From positions 310,001-374,000 of the forward strand of contig JAQBNH010000007.1 of assembly GCA_028288705.1 (NCBI GenBank): a DNA stretch of 64,000 nucleotides, written 5' to 3'. Position 1 is the first letter of the stretch, and the number at the start of each line of letters is the position of its first letter. The position numbers and the translations under genes are program-made. The notes beneath the pieces are model-generated. The model saw only the letters and a program-made list of their open reading frames with translations. It was not told the origin of the DNA and did not search any database. This document shows, in pieces, positions 1 through 6,902 of the stretch. This DNA comes from Ferruginibacter sp. Its GTDB lineage: Bacteria > Bacteroidota > Bacteroidia > Chitinophagales > Chitinophagaceae.

Positions 1-236
1 AAAAAAACGGGAGCACAAGCTTATTCACGCAAACGCAAATCTTGATCGCACCGGGATACTGTTTTCGCATCGCGGATATGCTGATCACTAATTTTCATCA
101 GCCACAATCCACCTTGTTGTTACTGGTGGCGGCAGCAATAGGTTCTGACTGGAAAAAAATGTACAACTACGCGCTGGAAAATGATTTTCGGTTCCTGAGT
201 TATGGTGATGGAAACCTGATCTTTATTAACGGATAA
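1..236 (+). CDS. queA: tRNA preQ1 ribosyltransferase-isomerase QueA, C-terminal end (partial)
   Basis: The reading frame enters from the left edge of the window (codons in phase from base 3) and stops at 236, so only about the last 77 residues are present. They contain the QueA C-terminal signature: a PGY-x-FR segment, then TNFHQPQSTLLLLV and a final RFLSYGDGNLIF. QueA transfers and isomerises the ribose of S-adenosylmethionine onto preQ1 in tRNA, the penultimate step of queuosine synthesis, in the cytoplasm. The gene converges on the L,D-transpeptidase gene with no space between the stop codons and no obvious terminator. The identification rests on a short but distinctive tail. Confidence 0.9.
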   Translation, partial: KNGSTSLFTQTQILIAPGYCFRIADMLITNFHQPQSTLLLLVAAAIGSDWKKMYNYALENDFRFLSYGDGNLIFING

Positions 237-818
237 TTAAGGTTGAATCGTCACCCTTGTCCCAACCTGGATATAACTGAAGAGGTCCTTCATTTCAGAA
301 TATTTTACAGAAACGCAACCATCCGTCCAGTTGTAGAAATTATCTACCGTCCATTCTTCTTCCGGACGTGTGGCATGGATCGCAATTCCATCACCAATCT
401 TTGCATTTGCAGGCAACTGACCTTTGGCTTTTCGTTCATTAAAGCGGCGGAAACTTTCTGCAGTAGGATAATCCAGTAAGAGTTCCGGCCCCCATTTATT
501 ATGGATTTTTTTAAGCACGATCTTAAACGTGCCGGTTGGCGTGCGGCGATCCCCTTCGCGCATTTTATCACTCAGGTCTTTACTGCCAAAAACGATCGGG
601 TAGGTTGCGTACCAACCTTCGTCGTCAAAAACTTTAAGTTCGTAATCGCTTTTGTCGATAATGATATAGTAGGGATTTTCCGCAAGCGTAGCAAATTTGC
701 GCGCAACGCCAGCGCTCTTATGAACATATTTTTTGTTGTTGCCAGGCACAAATGCCATCAGCAACAGCAGTGGAGCGAGAGCGTAATAAGCCGGAGAAAA
801 GCGGAGTTTCATTTTCAA
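237..818 (-). CDS. L,D-transpeptidase (YkuD/ErfK family)
   Basis: This 193-residue protein has a short N-terminal hydrophobic segment (about residues 9-25, signal peptide or anchor) followed by one YkuD domain. The domain starts with YYIIIDKSDYELKVF and ends with the active-site block: an IHAT histidine, then WTDGC with the nucleophilic cysteine at residue 168. The TDGC form replaces the textbook SHGC and is common in the ErfK/YafK branch. Such enzymes form 3-3 peptidoglycan cross-links or attach proteins to peptidoglycan in the periplasm. It stands alone between queA and a beta-barrel gene. The exact reaction cannot be told from sequence. Confidence 0.88.
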   Translation of the reverse strand: MKMKLRFSPAYYALAPLLLLMAFVPGNNKKYVHKSAGVARKFATLAENPYYIIIDKSDYELKVFDDEGWYATYPIVFGSKDLSDKMREGDRRTPTGTFKIVLKKIHNKWGPELLLDYPTAESFRRFNERKAKGQLPANAKIGDGIAIHATRPEEEWTVDNFYNWTDGCVSVKYSEMKDLFSYIQVGTRVTIQP

Positions 819-973
819 TAGATTTGTGCGCTAGTTGTCAAACGACATGCCACAGACTTATATTATTTACCTGTGGATAACATTAACAAACAATAGTGAA
901 ATTAAATTCTTTTTATATCCCTTCCTTTTAAAAATTGGTAAATTTTCTTAACAGATATCGGAATGTGAACAAA

Positions 974-1019
974 TAAAAAACCTCCGCCTGCTTTGAAATT
1001 TCTTTGCAGGGCGAAGGTC
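974..1019 (-). terminator. Rho-independent terminator after the beta-barrel gene
   Basis: Read on the minus strand, ACCTTCGCCCTGC can pair with GCAGGCGGAGGT (one bulge, one G-T pair) around an A/T-rich loop and is followed by a T run. It lies just past the stop of the beta-barrel gene and would end the ECF sigma operon. Confidence 0.75.
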
Positions 1020-1037
1020 GCTGAGAAGTATTTTTAT

Positions 1038-1919
1038 CTACCAGTTGCTAAAACGGAAACCGAGTGTGAACGGGCGCATATCAAGGCTATGTTCGTACAT
1101 TGATTTCGGACTGTAAGACCCATACAGTTTCACCGGGCCAAGGCCGAGCTCAGCTACATAACTCAATTTAAATTTCTCCAAATCGTATTCACCTTTATTT
1201 TTTTGTTTACCGCGTTCGTCGCTTTTTTGTTTGTTACGCTGACTATACAGATAGCCGGCACTCACGCCAAAACCTACACTTACACCACGTTTGTCCGGCG
1301 CATGATTGGAGGCGAAATTCAGCATCAATGGCACCGTCAGGTAATCTGCTGCGAGTTTATTTTTTGAGAAGCTGATCGAGTCGCGAAAAATATATGGGGC
1401 GTTTGTCGGCAAACTGCTGGTGTAAGGCCTTTGACCTCCTTCTTTATAACTGATGGCTGATTTGTAGCGGTAGTTGTTCAGCTCTAATCCAAGTCCGTAT
1501 TGCAGGCTGACATTTCTTTTCACCAGGTTCAGGCGTTGCAGGAAGAACCAGATATTTACGTTGATGCTTTTGCCGGAACGCAATTTAAAATCGGATTCAC
1601 CCAATGCTGCCGTTAGTGGTTTATTAACGAGGTAAGAACCCGTGTTGCCATAGTCAGTCTGATCGCTGTAATTAGAAAATCCTAAATCAAAAACAAACCA
1701 GTTAGTGCTGATGCGTGATGAAGTTTTCTTTTCGTATTTCCTGCCCATTACAACGGTTGTACTTTTGCCACTGTCGGTAGAATTTTTCCCTCTCTTAATG
1801 ATCAGGATATTACCGATGCGCATCGTATCGTTATTCTTTGGATTGTACGTGGTATCGGTTTGTGCCATCGCCGTTAAGCCCAGGGCGCAGGTTGCTGTTA
1901 AGAGGATAAGTCTTTTCAT
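1038..1919 (-). CDS. Outer-membrane beta-barrel protein (PorT-like family)
   Basis: This 293-residue protein has a clear signal peptide ending at AMAQ (about residue 20). The mature part alternates polar and hydrophobic residues and ends in FTLGFRFSNW, an outer-membrane barrel ending with a terminal aromatic residue. It resembles the eight-stranded PorT/OmpW-like barrels frequent in Bacteroidota. It is the last gene of the apparent operon ECF sigma, anti-sigma, barrel and is followed by a strong terminator. The context suggests it is made together with the sigma/anti-sigma pair, perhaps as part of an envelope-stress circuit. That role is inference and no ligand can be named. Confidence 0.7.
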   Translation of the reverse strand: MKRLILLTATCALGLTAMAQTDTTYNPKNNDTMRIGNILIIKRGKNSTDSGKSTTVVMGRKYEKKTSSRISTNWFVFDLGFSNYSDQTDYGNTGSYLVNKPLTAALGESDFKLRSGKSINVNIWFFLQRLNLVKRNVSLQYGLGLELNNYRYKSAISYKEGGQRPYTSSLPTNAPYIFRDSISFSKNKLAADYLTVPLMLNFASNHAPDKRGVSVGFGVSAGYLYSQRNKQKSDERGKQKNKGEYDLEKFKLSYVAELGLGPVKLYGSYSPKSMYEHSLDMRPFTLGFRFSNW

Positions 1920-1946
1920 CTTCGTTCTTTTTAAATGTTGATTGAT

Positions 1947-3041
1947 TTATTTTGCTGCCAGTTCAAACCCCGCAATCCTGATCCCGTTGCCGGTGATAAC
2001 TTTTGCGTTGCGTTCTACCATTCTTTTTATTTTTCGAAGGAAGCCACCAGCTTTTGTACGGGTTAAATTTTCTTCGCTCATATATAAAATACGGTCCGGG
2101 TCTTCTTCCTGTGTAATGTCTGCTAAACCTGCGGTGCGCGCCGTAATATTATCCATTGGTTTCAGGTTTACATCCGTTAAGGATTGTGCCTGTTCCGGGC
2201 GTGTCGTTGGGTTTGTTACCACGAGTTCACCAACGGCTCGTTCCGGACTAACCTTTTTCCCCGGCAGTACTACATTGTTTGCGAGCAATCTGTTTTCATC
2301 AGGCTGATTTTCTGTGGTAACCGGTGAGGCCGCGTTTACTTTTACCTGATCTTTTTTAGCCAAAGTCAGGTTTGTGGGCTCAGAATTGTTCGTTCCTGTC
2401 GTTTGCGGATTGCTTTTAGCATGGACTGCTGATTGGCCTGTTTCAGCTATTTCCGTGGAGGTAATAGTTGCAGGACTTTTTATGTTCACAATATTATTAT
2501 TCTTTCCATTAACAGCAACTGCGGACTGATCAGTTGAATGCTGCTGATCCATAAATTTCAGGCCGATAAAAATTCCACCGCCGATTAACAGTGCGGCAAC
2601 GGCCCAGCGCATCATCCGCACAATCACGACGCCTTTCCTTTCTTTGCGATACAATGATTGTTTATCAGGAAAGCTGATTATTTCGGCAGCATCCAGTTTT
2701 GTTTGTTGCAGGATCGCCCATTCTGTTTGTAAAGATTTACTGCTATTAATTTTTTCTGCAAGTTCTTTCGATTTGTCTGCCGCGAGCTCTCCATCCAGGT
2801 GCATTAATAAATCATCCTGTAAAGCTTCATTCATGGCAACCGATTTATATAAAGTTTCTTTCCCCGAAAAGACGATTGGCTCATCTGCCGGCAGCACCAG
2901 CTCCTGCAACTGCATGAATTCTTCATACAATTCCGGGTTTGCCGCCACATACGCTGCTACTTCTGCTCTCTCCGCTGCAGACAACTCATTGTCTACATAC
3001 AGCAGGAAAAACATTTCGTAATTATCGTGGTTGATGTTCAT
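1947..3041 (-). CDS. Probable anti-sigma factor, single-pass membrane protein
   Basis: This 364-residue protein has an acidic cytoplasmic N-terminal half with two similar segments (DNELSAAERAEVAAYVAANPEL near the start and DGELAADKSKELAEKI near residue 80). One membrane helix follows at about residues 145-165, then a long low-complexity periplasmic tail. The repeated short helical segments before a single membrane span are typical of anti-sigma factors. The gene lies 20 bp after the ECF sigma gene in the same direction, the usual sigma/anti-sigma order. It probably holds the sigma factor inactive at the membrane. The signal it senses is unknown. Confidence 0.7.
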   Translation of the reverse strand: MNINHDNYEMFFLLYVDNELSAAERAEVAAYVAANPELYEEFMQLQELVLPADEPIVFSGKETLYKSVAMNEALQDDLLMHLDGELAADKSKELAEKINSSKSLQTEWAILQQTKLDAAEIISFPDKQSLYRKERKGVVIVRMMRWAVAALLIGGGIFIGLKFMDQQHSTDQSAVAVNGKNNNIVNIKSPATITSTEIAETGQSAVHAKSNPQTTGTNNSEPTNLTLAKKDQVKVNAASPVTTENQPDENRLLANNVVLPGKKVSPERAVGELVVTNPTTRPEQAQSLTDVNLKPMDNITARTAGLADITQEEDPDRILYMSEENLTRTKAGGFLRKIKRMVERNAKVITGNGIRIAGFELAAK

Positions 3042-3061
3042 TTTCTTTTTTCAATTATTTC

Positions 3062-3547
3062 TTAGATCACATTTTCGGGCTTAACGATATAAGCTTTCAG
3101 TTGTAAACGTGCGCGATGCAGGTATACTTTTACCTGGCTCTCATTCAGGCCCGTGATCTGGCCGATCTCTGCATAATTATAACCTTCATAGTCCTTCAGC
3201 ATAACCAGGCTACGTTGTGTTTCACTCAGGCGGCTTAAGGCTTCCTGCAAAATTCGGCTGCCGTTGTTTTGTTGCGATCCCGCTCCTAAGGCGGTCTCCG
3301 TAAATTCTTCTCTCAGGCTGATCCTTTTATTCTTCCTGATATGATCGATCATCTGGTTATAAGCCACCGTAAATAAAAAACTCTTGCTTTTCTCACTGAT
3401 CACCTGCTCCCTGTTCACCCACATCTTTTCAAACGCACCCTGCACCACATCTTTTGCATCCTCCTCGTTACGAAGGTTCTTCAGGATAAAGCGGTAAACG
3501 TTATCTGAATAAAGATGCACACAGTCGTTATATTCTCTCTCAGTCAT
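3062..3547 (-). CDS. ECF-type RNA polymerase sigma factor
   Basis: The 161-residue protein has sigma region 2 (residues about 10-75, with NEEDAKDVVQGAFEKMW) and region 4 (about 105-155, with the helix-turn-helix YAEIGQITGLNESQVKVYLHRAR). There is no region 1 or 3, which defines the extracytoplasmic-function class. It directs RNA polymerase to a small set of promoters. The next genes in the operon are a likely anti-sigma factor and an outer-membrane barrel. A 12-nt motif upstream (3616-3627) recurs before the neighbouring small gene, which suggests that this factor may control itself and that gene. Confidence 0.92.
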   Translation of the reverse strand: MTEREYNDCVHLYSDNVYRFILKNLRNEEDAKDVVQGAFEKMWVNREQVISEKSKSFLFTVAYNQMIDHIRKNKRISLREEFTETALGAGSQQNNGSRILQEALSRLSETQRSLVMLKDYEGYNYAEIGQITGLNESQVKVYLHRARLQLKAYIVKPENVI

Positions 3548-3615
3548 TACAGTATTTGCAGGCGGTAAAATTATGTCAACAGGCTTATTTATATCTTATA
3601 CGTCGCAACCTTTTC

Positions 3616-3627
3616 AAAAGTTACAGC
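3616..3627 (-). promoter_or_regulatory. Candidate ECF sigma -35 element upstream of the sigma gene
   Basis: On the minus strand this reads GCTGTAACTTTT, about 70 nt before the sigma start codon. The same 12 nt occur at 3872-3883 before the small gene. A CGT-containing segment (GCGACGTATAA) follows 10-13 nt further on and could serve as the -10 element. Confidence 0.4.
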
Positions 3628-3638
3628 GATGTAGAAAT

Positions 3639-3836
3639 TTAAACCGAGAAATGTAGGAATCCCTCTGTCATGAAGTTCCATGGTGAAACAGGCTTCGTGG
3701 ATTTATCGATTTTATAACAAGCTGTATGCATTTTTTTAGGAGCCGGGGCAGCGTTGTTGCCGCTGGCTGCGATCAGCAACCCGCCCGATATTAATACGAG
3801 GGCAGAGGAGAGCATCAGGTCTTTTTTGAGTGGCAT
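3639..3836 (-). CDS. Small hypothetical exported or membrane peptide (65 aa)
   Basis: The 65-residue product begins MPLKKDLM, followed by a hydrophobic stretch (about residues 8-25) and a short polar tail rich in lysine and proline. It looks like an exported or membrane-anchored peptide. No family is recognised. It sits upstream of the ECF sigma gene in the same direction but with its own putative promoter. That promoter carries the same 12-nt element as the sigma gene, so it may belong to the sigma regulon. Because it is short, it could be a chance frame, but the upstream motif argues for a real gene. Confidence 0.45.
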   Translation of the reverse strand: MPLKKDLMLSSALVLISGGLLIAASGNNAAPAPKKMHTACYKIDKSTKPVSPWNFMTEGFLHFSV

Positions 3837-3871
3837 GTTAGTTGATTTCTGGTGAAACGAAAGTAAAACGA

Positions 3872-3883
3872 AAAAGTTACAGC
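3872..3883 (-). promoter_or_regulatory. Second copy of the candidate ECF -35 element
   Basis: Minus strand GCTGTAACTTTT, 36 nt upstream of the small gene's ATG and identical to the element before the sigma gene. A TTTCGTTTC segment 9-12 nt downstream could be the -10 region. Confidence 0.4.
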
Positions 3884-3888
3884 CTATG

Positions 3889-3925
3889 CACCTGATTGTT
3901 AAATATCATTAAATTTAATCAGGTG
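3889..3925. promoter_or_regulatory. Inverted repeat between the small gene and kbl
   Basis: CACCTGATT (3889-3897) is perfectly inverted as AATCAGGTG (3917-3925) with a 19-nt A/T-rich spacer. It lies in the divergent intergenic region upstream of kbl. It could be an operator for a dimeric regulator or form a hairpin; no regulator is identified. Confidence 0.35.
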
Positions 3926-3964
3926 TAATTGGGAAAGAAACTGGGTTTGCTGCTGTTGAGGCTG

Positions 3965-3972
3965 TAGATTTG
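3965..3972 (+). promoter_or_regulatory. Bacteroidota-type -7 promoter box before kbl
   Basis: TAGATTTG fits the TAnnTTTG -7 consensus of the Bacteroidota housekeeping sigma factor and lies 30 nt before the kbl start. A TTTG at 3946-3949 could be the -33 box, but the 15-nt gap is shorter than usual. Confidence 0.4.
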
Positions 3973-4001
3973 CAGGCTATTTAATCATCCAACTAAAATA
4001 T

Positions 4002-5189
4002 ATGAACGCCAATTTCGCAACCAGAATCGGAACAGAACTGGAAGAGATCCAAAACGCAGGGCTTTTTAAGAAAGAACGCGTGATCAGCAGTGAACAGGGT
4101 GCTGAGATCATCGTGAACGGACATACCGTTTTAAATTTTTGTGCAAATAACTACCTCGGGCTTTCTTCACACCCGAAAGTGCTGGAAGCGGCTAAAAAAT
4201 ACATCGACCTGCGTGGATTTGGCATGAGCAGTGTCCGTTTCATCTGCGGAACGCAGGATATTCATAAAGAGCTGGAACAAAAGCTCTCCACTTTTCTCGT
4301 AACTGAAGACACGATCTTATATGCGGCAGCTTTTGATGCAAACTGCGGTGTATTCGAGCCATTATTCAATGAGCAGGACGCGATTATCAGCGATGCGTTG
4401 AATCATGCCTCGATCATCGACGGCGTTCGTTTATGTAAAGCGCAACGGTACCGGTATGAACACAACAATATGGCTGATCTCGAAGAGAAGCTAAAAGAAT
4501 CAGCGCATCTCCGCAGCCGGATCATTGTAACGGATGGTTCATTCAGCATGGATGGAACCATCGCCCAACTCGATCAAATCTGCGATCTGGCGGATAAATA
4601 TGATGCGATCGTTATGATCGATGAGTGTCATTCCTCAGGTTTCTTAGGCAAGAATGGCCGCGGCACACATGAATACAGAAACGTAATGGGCCGGATAGAT
4701 ATCATCACCGGCACCCTTGGAAAAGCCCTGGGTGGCGCAAGCGGCGGTTTTACTTCAGGAAAAAAAGAGATCATAGAAATGCTGCGCCAGCGTAGCCGTC
4801 CTTACCTGTTTAGCAATACGCTCGCGCCGAGTATCGTTGGTGCATCGATCGCGGTTTTAGATATGCTGAGCCACACCACAGAACTGCGCGACAAACTGGA
4901 AGAGAACACGAAGTACTTCCGGGAGAAAATGACGGCTGCAGGTTTTGATATTAAACCGGGCGAACACCCGATCGTTCCTATCATGTTATATGATGCGGTA
5001 ATCGCGCAAAACTTTGCGGCTGCATTACTGGAAGAAGGTATTTATGTGATCGGATTTTTCTTTCCTGTAGTGGCAAAAGGTCAGGCGAGAATTCGCGTAC
5101 AGTTAAGCGCCGCGCACAACCGGCAGCACCTGGATAAAGCCATTGCAGCCTTCACAAAAGTGGGTAAGCAGCTGGGCGTTCTGAAATAA
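4002..5189 (+). CDS. kbl: Glycine C-acetyltransferase (2-amino-3-ketobutyrate CoA ligase)
   Basis: This 395-residue PLP enzyme belongs to the alpha-oxoamine synthase family. It shows the NNYLGLSSHP segment near residue 50, an IDECHSSGFLG block, and the PLP-binding lysine K241 in GTLGKALGGASGG. The length matches Kbl (about 398 residues). Kbl interconverts 2-amino-3-oxobutyrate plus CoA with glycine plus acetyl-CoA, the second step of threonine breakdown. No threonine dehydrogenase gene is seen nearby. KAS-type relatives (serine palmitoyltransferase, BioF) are possible, but the residues around the lysine and the GFGMSSVRFICGTQ block favour Kbl. A bidirectional terminator follows the gene. Confidence 0.88.
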   Translation: MNANFATRIGTELEEIQNAGLFKKERVISSEQGAEIIVNGHTVLNFCANNYLGLSSHPKVLEAAKKYIDLRGFGMSSVRFICGTQDIHKELEQKLSTFLVTEDTILYAAAFDANCGVFEPLFNEQDAIISDALNHASIIDGVRLCKAQRYRYEHNNMADLEEKLKESAHLRSRIIVTDGSFSMDGTIAQLDQICDLADKYDAIVMIDECHSSGFLGKNGRGTHEYRNVMGRIDIITGTLGKALGGASGGFTSGKKEIIEMLRQRSRPYLFSNTLAPSIVGASIAVLDMLSHTTELRDKLEENTKYFREKMTAAGFDIKPGEHPIVPIMLYDAVIAQNFAAALLEEGIYVIGFFFPVVAKGQARIRVQLSAAHNRQHLDKAIAAFTKVGKQLGVLK

Positions 5190-5212
5190 AGGAGCTCGGT
5201 TATGAAAATATA

Positions 5213-5244
5213 AAAAGGCTTTAGTTATCAAACCAAAGCCTTTT
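5213..5244. terminator. Bidirectional terminator between kbl and the TPP riboswitch
   Basis: AAAAGGCTTT (5213-5222) pairs with AAAGCCTTTT (5235-5244). On the plus strand it would end kbl. On the minus strand it lies 7 nt after the TPP aptamer and is followed by TTATATTTTC, so it could also be the expression platform of that riboswitch. Confidence 0.75.
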
Positions 5245-5250
5245 GTATTT

Positions 5251-5338
5251 CGGTGCTTTTTAATTCCCTGCGCCGGCATTACCCGGATCAGGTGATTTGG
5301 GTATAATCTCAGATTCTTTCGAAACACCCCCAACACCG
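5251..5338 (-). ncRNA. TPP (thiamine pyrophosphate) riboswitch, orphan
   Basis: Read on the minus strand, the segment carries all conserved THI-box parts in order: GGGGTG (5325-5330), CTGAGA (5307-5312), ACCC, then CACCTGATCCGGGTAATG, and GCGCAGGGAA ending at 5264. An outer P1 stem is formed by CGGTG (5334-5338) and CACCG (5251-5255). The aptamer binds thiamine pyrophosphate and normally controls thiamine synthesis or transport genes. Here no such gene follows: the next minus-strand feature is a terminator and then the antisense strand of kbl. It may be a relic of a lost gene, a free-standing regulatory RNA, or a source of kbl antisense RNA. Confidence 0.92.
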
Positions 5339-5482
5339 TAACGACTTTATTATAGTCAATTTCGTGCCAAACAGGCGCTAAGCGGTTGAATTTTTTGCAC
5401 AAAAAAGCAGTCGGTTAATACCTTTTGTAAGGGCTTAACTGGTTGATTATGCTTTACCTTCGCTAACGTTTAAGCGATACTC

Positions 5483-6859
5483 ATGTCAGAGAATGCAGAT
5501 TTATTTATAGCCAAAAGCACGATCAAGGCGGCCGACCTGGAGCATCGCCGTAAAATCAATTTTAATATCGGGCGCTACAATGCCGTGGTGCCTATGGGCA
5601 AGCAGCAATTTGAAAATGTTCATCTCGCACGGGAACAGGCAAAAAACGTAAAATGGCGAGCGATCGAAACGCTCGATCAGCAACTTGAAAACTTCGAACT
5701 GAATTTTACAAAGCGCGGTGGCAAAGTCATCTGGGCTGAAAATAGCGAACAGGCGATTGACGCGATCGTAGAGATCTGCAAGGCAAAAAATTGCAAAACG
5801 CTGGTGAAGAGCAAGAGCATGGTTACGGAGGAAATACACCTCAATAAAGCCATGGAGAAGCACGGTATCGAAAGTATAGAAACAGATCTTGGTGAATATA
5901 TCCAGCAACTGGACGATGAACCACCCTATCATATTGTTACGCCGGCCATGCATAAAAGTAAGGAGGACGTCGCCAAACTATTTAATGAAAAGTTAGGAAC
6001 ACCGATCGATCTTACGCCGACAGAACTTACACAGGTTGCCAGAAGGATCCTGCGGGAAAAATATGTTCAGGCAGAAGTGGGCGTAACGGGCGCGAATTTT
6101 ATCATCAGTGATATCGGCGCGGTTGCGGTCACCGAAAATGAGGGGAATGCCAGATTGAGTTGCGCTTTTCCAAAAACCCATATTGTAATTGTAGGTATTG
6201 AAAAAATGCTGCCCTCCGTTTCAGACCTCGCTCTTTTCTGGCCACTACTTAGTACGTTTGGTACGGGTCAGAAAATTACGGTTTATAACAGCATCATCGC
6301 CGGTCCGCGCCAACCGAATGAAACCGACGGCCCGGAAGAAATGTATGTGATCCTGCTGGACAATGGCCGGACGAACATTTTAAAAGACCCCGTTCAGCGG
6401 GAAAGTCTTTATTGCATTCGTTGCGGCGCCTGTTTAAATGCATGTCCGGTGTATAAAAATATTGGCGGCCATACTTATGGCGCTACTTACAGTGGACCGA
6501 TAGGAAGCGTGATCACACCGCACCTGCAAGGCATGGAAGACTTTAAGCACCTCAGCTTTGCCTCATCTCTTTGCGGAAATTGCACGGAAGTTTGCGCGGT
6601 GAAAATCAACCTGCACGAACTCTTGCTAGATAACCGGAAACAAGCTGTTGAAGAAGGACTGGCAACTTTTTCCGAGAAGGCGGCATGGAGGATCTGGAAG
6701 ATGGCCAGCCTTAGCCGGCGCATGATGAACCTGGGCTCCGGACCCTTAAAGAATAAGGTGGTCAATGGCTTATTTACCGATTGGAAAAAGCACCGGGGCG
6801 ATTTGCATTTCAGCCAGAAAACATTTAATCAACTCTGGAAAGAACAACGTAAGAAATAA
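5483..6859 (+). CDS. lutB: LutB-type iron-sulfur lactate utilization protein
   Basis: This 458-residue protein has an N-terminal LUD domain (about residues 60-290, with the GVTGANFIISDIGAV segment) and a ferredoxin-like C-terminal part. Cluster cysteines are visible at C311, C314, C317 and C321 (CIRCGACLNAC) and at C364, C367 and C371 (CGNCTEVC). LutB is the iron-sulfur subunit of the LutABC system that oxidises L-lactate to pyruvate. The expected partners lutA and lutC do not adjoin it; a LutC homologue lies at 26100-26729. A small hairpin just before the ATG could affect translation. Other electron-transfer roles for LUD proteins cannot be excluded. Confidence 0.88.
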   Translation: MSENADLFIAKSTIKAADLEHRRKINFNIGRYNAVVPMGKQQFENVHLAREQAKNVKWRAIETLDQQLENFELNFTKRGGKVIWAENSEQAIDAIVEICKAKNCKTLVKSKSMVTEEIHLNKAMEKHGIESIETDLGEYIQQLDDEPPYHIVTPAMHKSKEDVAKLFNEKLGTPIDLTPTELTQVARRILREKYVQAEVGVTGANFIISDIGAVAVTENEGNARLSCAFPKTHIVIVGIEKMLPSVSDLALFWPLLSTFGTGQKITVYNSIIAGPRQPNETDGPEEMYVILLDNGRTNILKDPVQRESLYCIRCGACLNACPVYKNIGGHTYGATYSGPIGSVITPHLQGMEDFKHLSFASSLCGNCTEVCAVKINLHELLLDNRKQAVEEGLATFSEKAAWRIWKMASLSRRMMNLGSGPLKNKVVNGLFTDWKKHRGDLHFSQKTFNQLWKEQRKK

Positions 6860-6902
6860 ACATCGTATCGTATATTACTTACCGTTATAAACGGATTTAT
6901 AC

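Larger units (their letters stand above)
5190..5482. other. Intergenic region between kbl and lutB
   Basis: This 293-bp gap holds a hairpin terminator that can act in both directions and a complete TPP riboswitch aptamer on the minus strand. A small stem, TCGCT/AGCGA, sits just before the lutB start codon. No convincing protein gene is seen; a 99-codon minus-strand frame overlaps the riboswitch and the end of kbl and is best explained by chance. Confidence 0.7.

Noticed and set aside
872-880. Perfect DnaA-box sequence (TTATCCACA on the minus strand) within a small CCACAG/CTGTGG dyad
   Set aside because: Only one box is present, with no cluster, no A/T-rich unwinding repeat pattern and no dnaA or other origin genes nearby, so it is not an origin. 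It may be chance or an isolated DnaA site.
5334-5385. TGGCACG sequence on the minus strand before the TPP riboswitch as a sigma54 promoter
   Set aside because: The -24 part fits, but the -12 TTG is one base too close, so the strict spacing is broken. An ordinary promoter in this stretch is as likely.
5103-5402. 99-codon open frame on the minus strand over the TPP riboswitch
   Set aside because: It overlaps the conserved aptamer and the end of kbl, has no recognisable protein features, and its sequence is fully explained by the riboswitch and the antisense of kbl.
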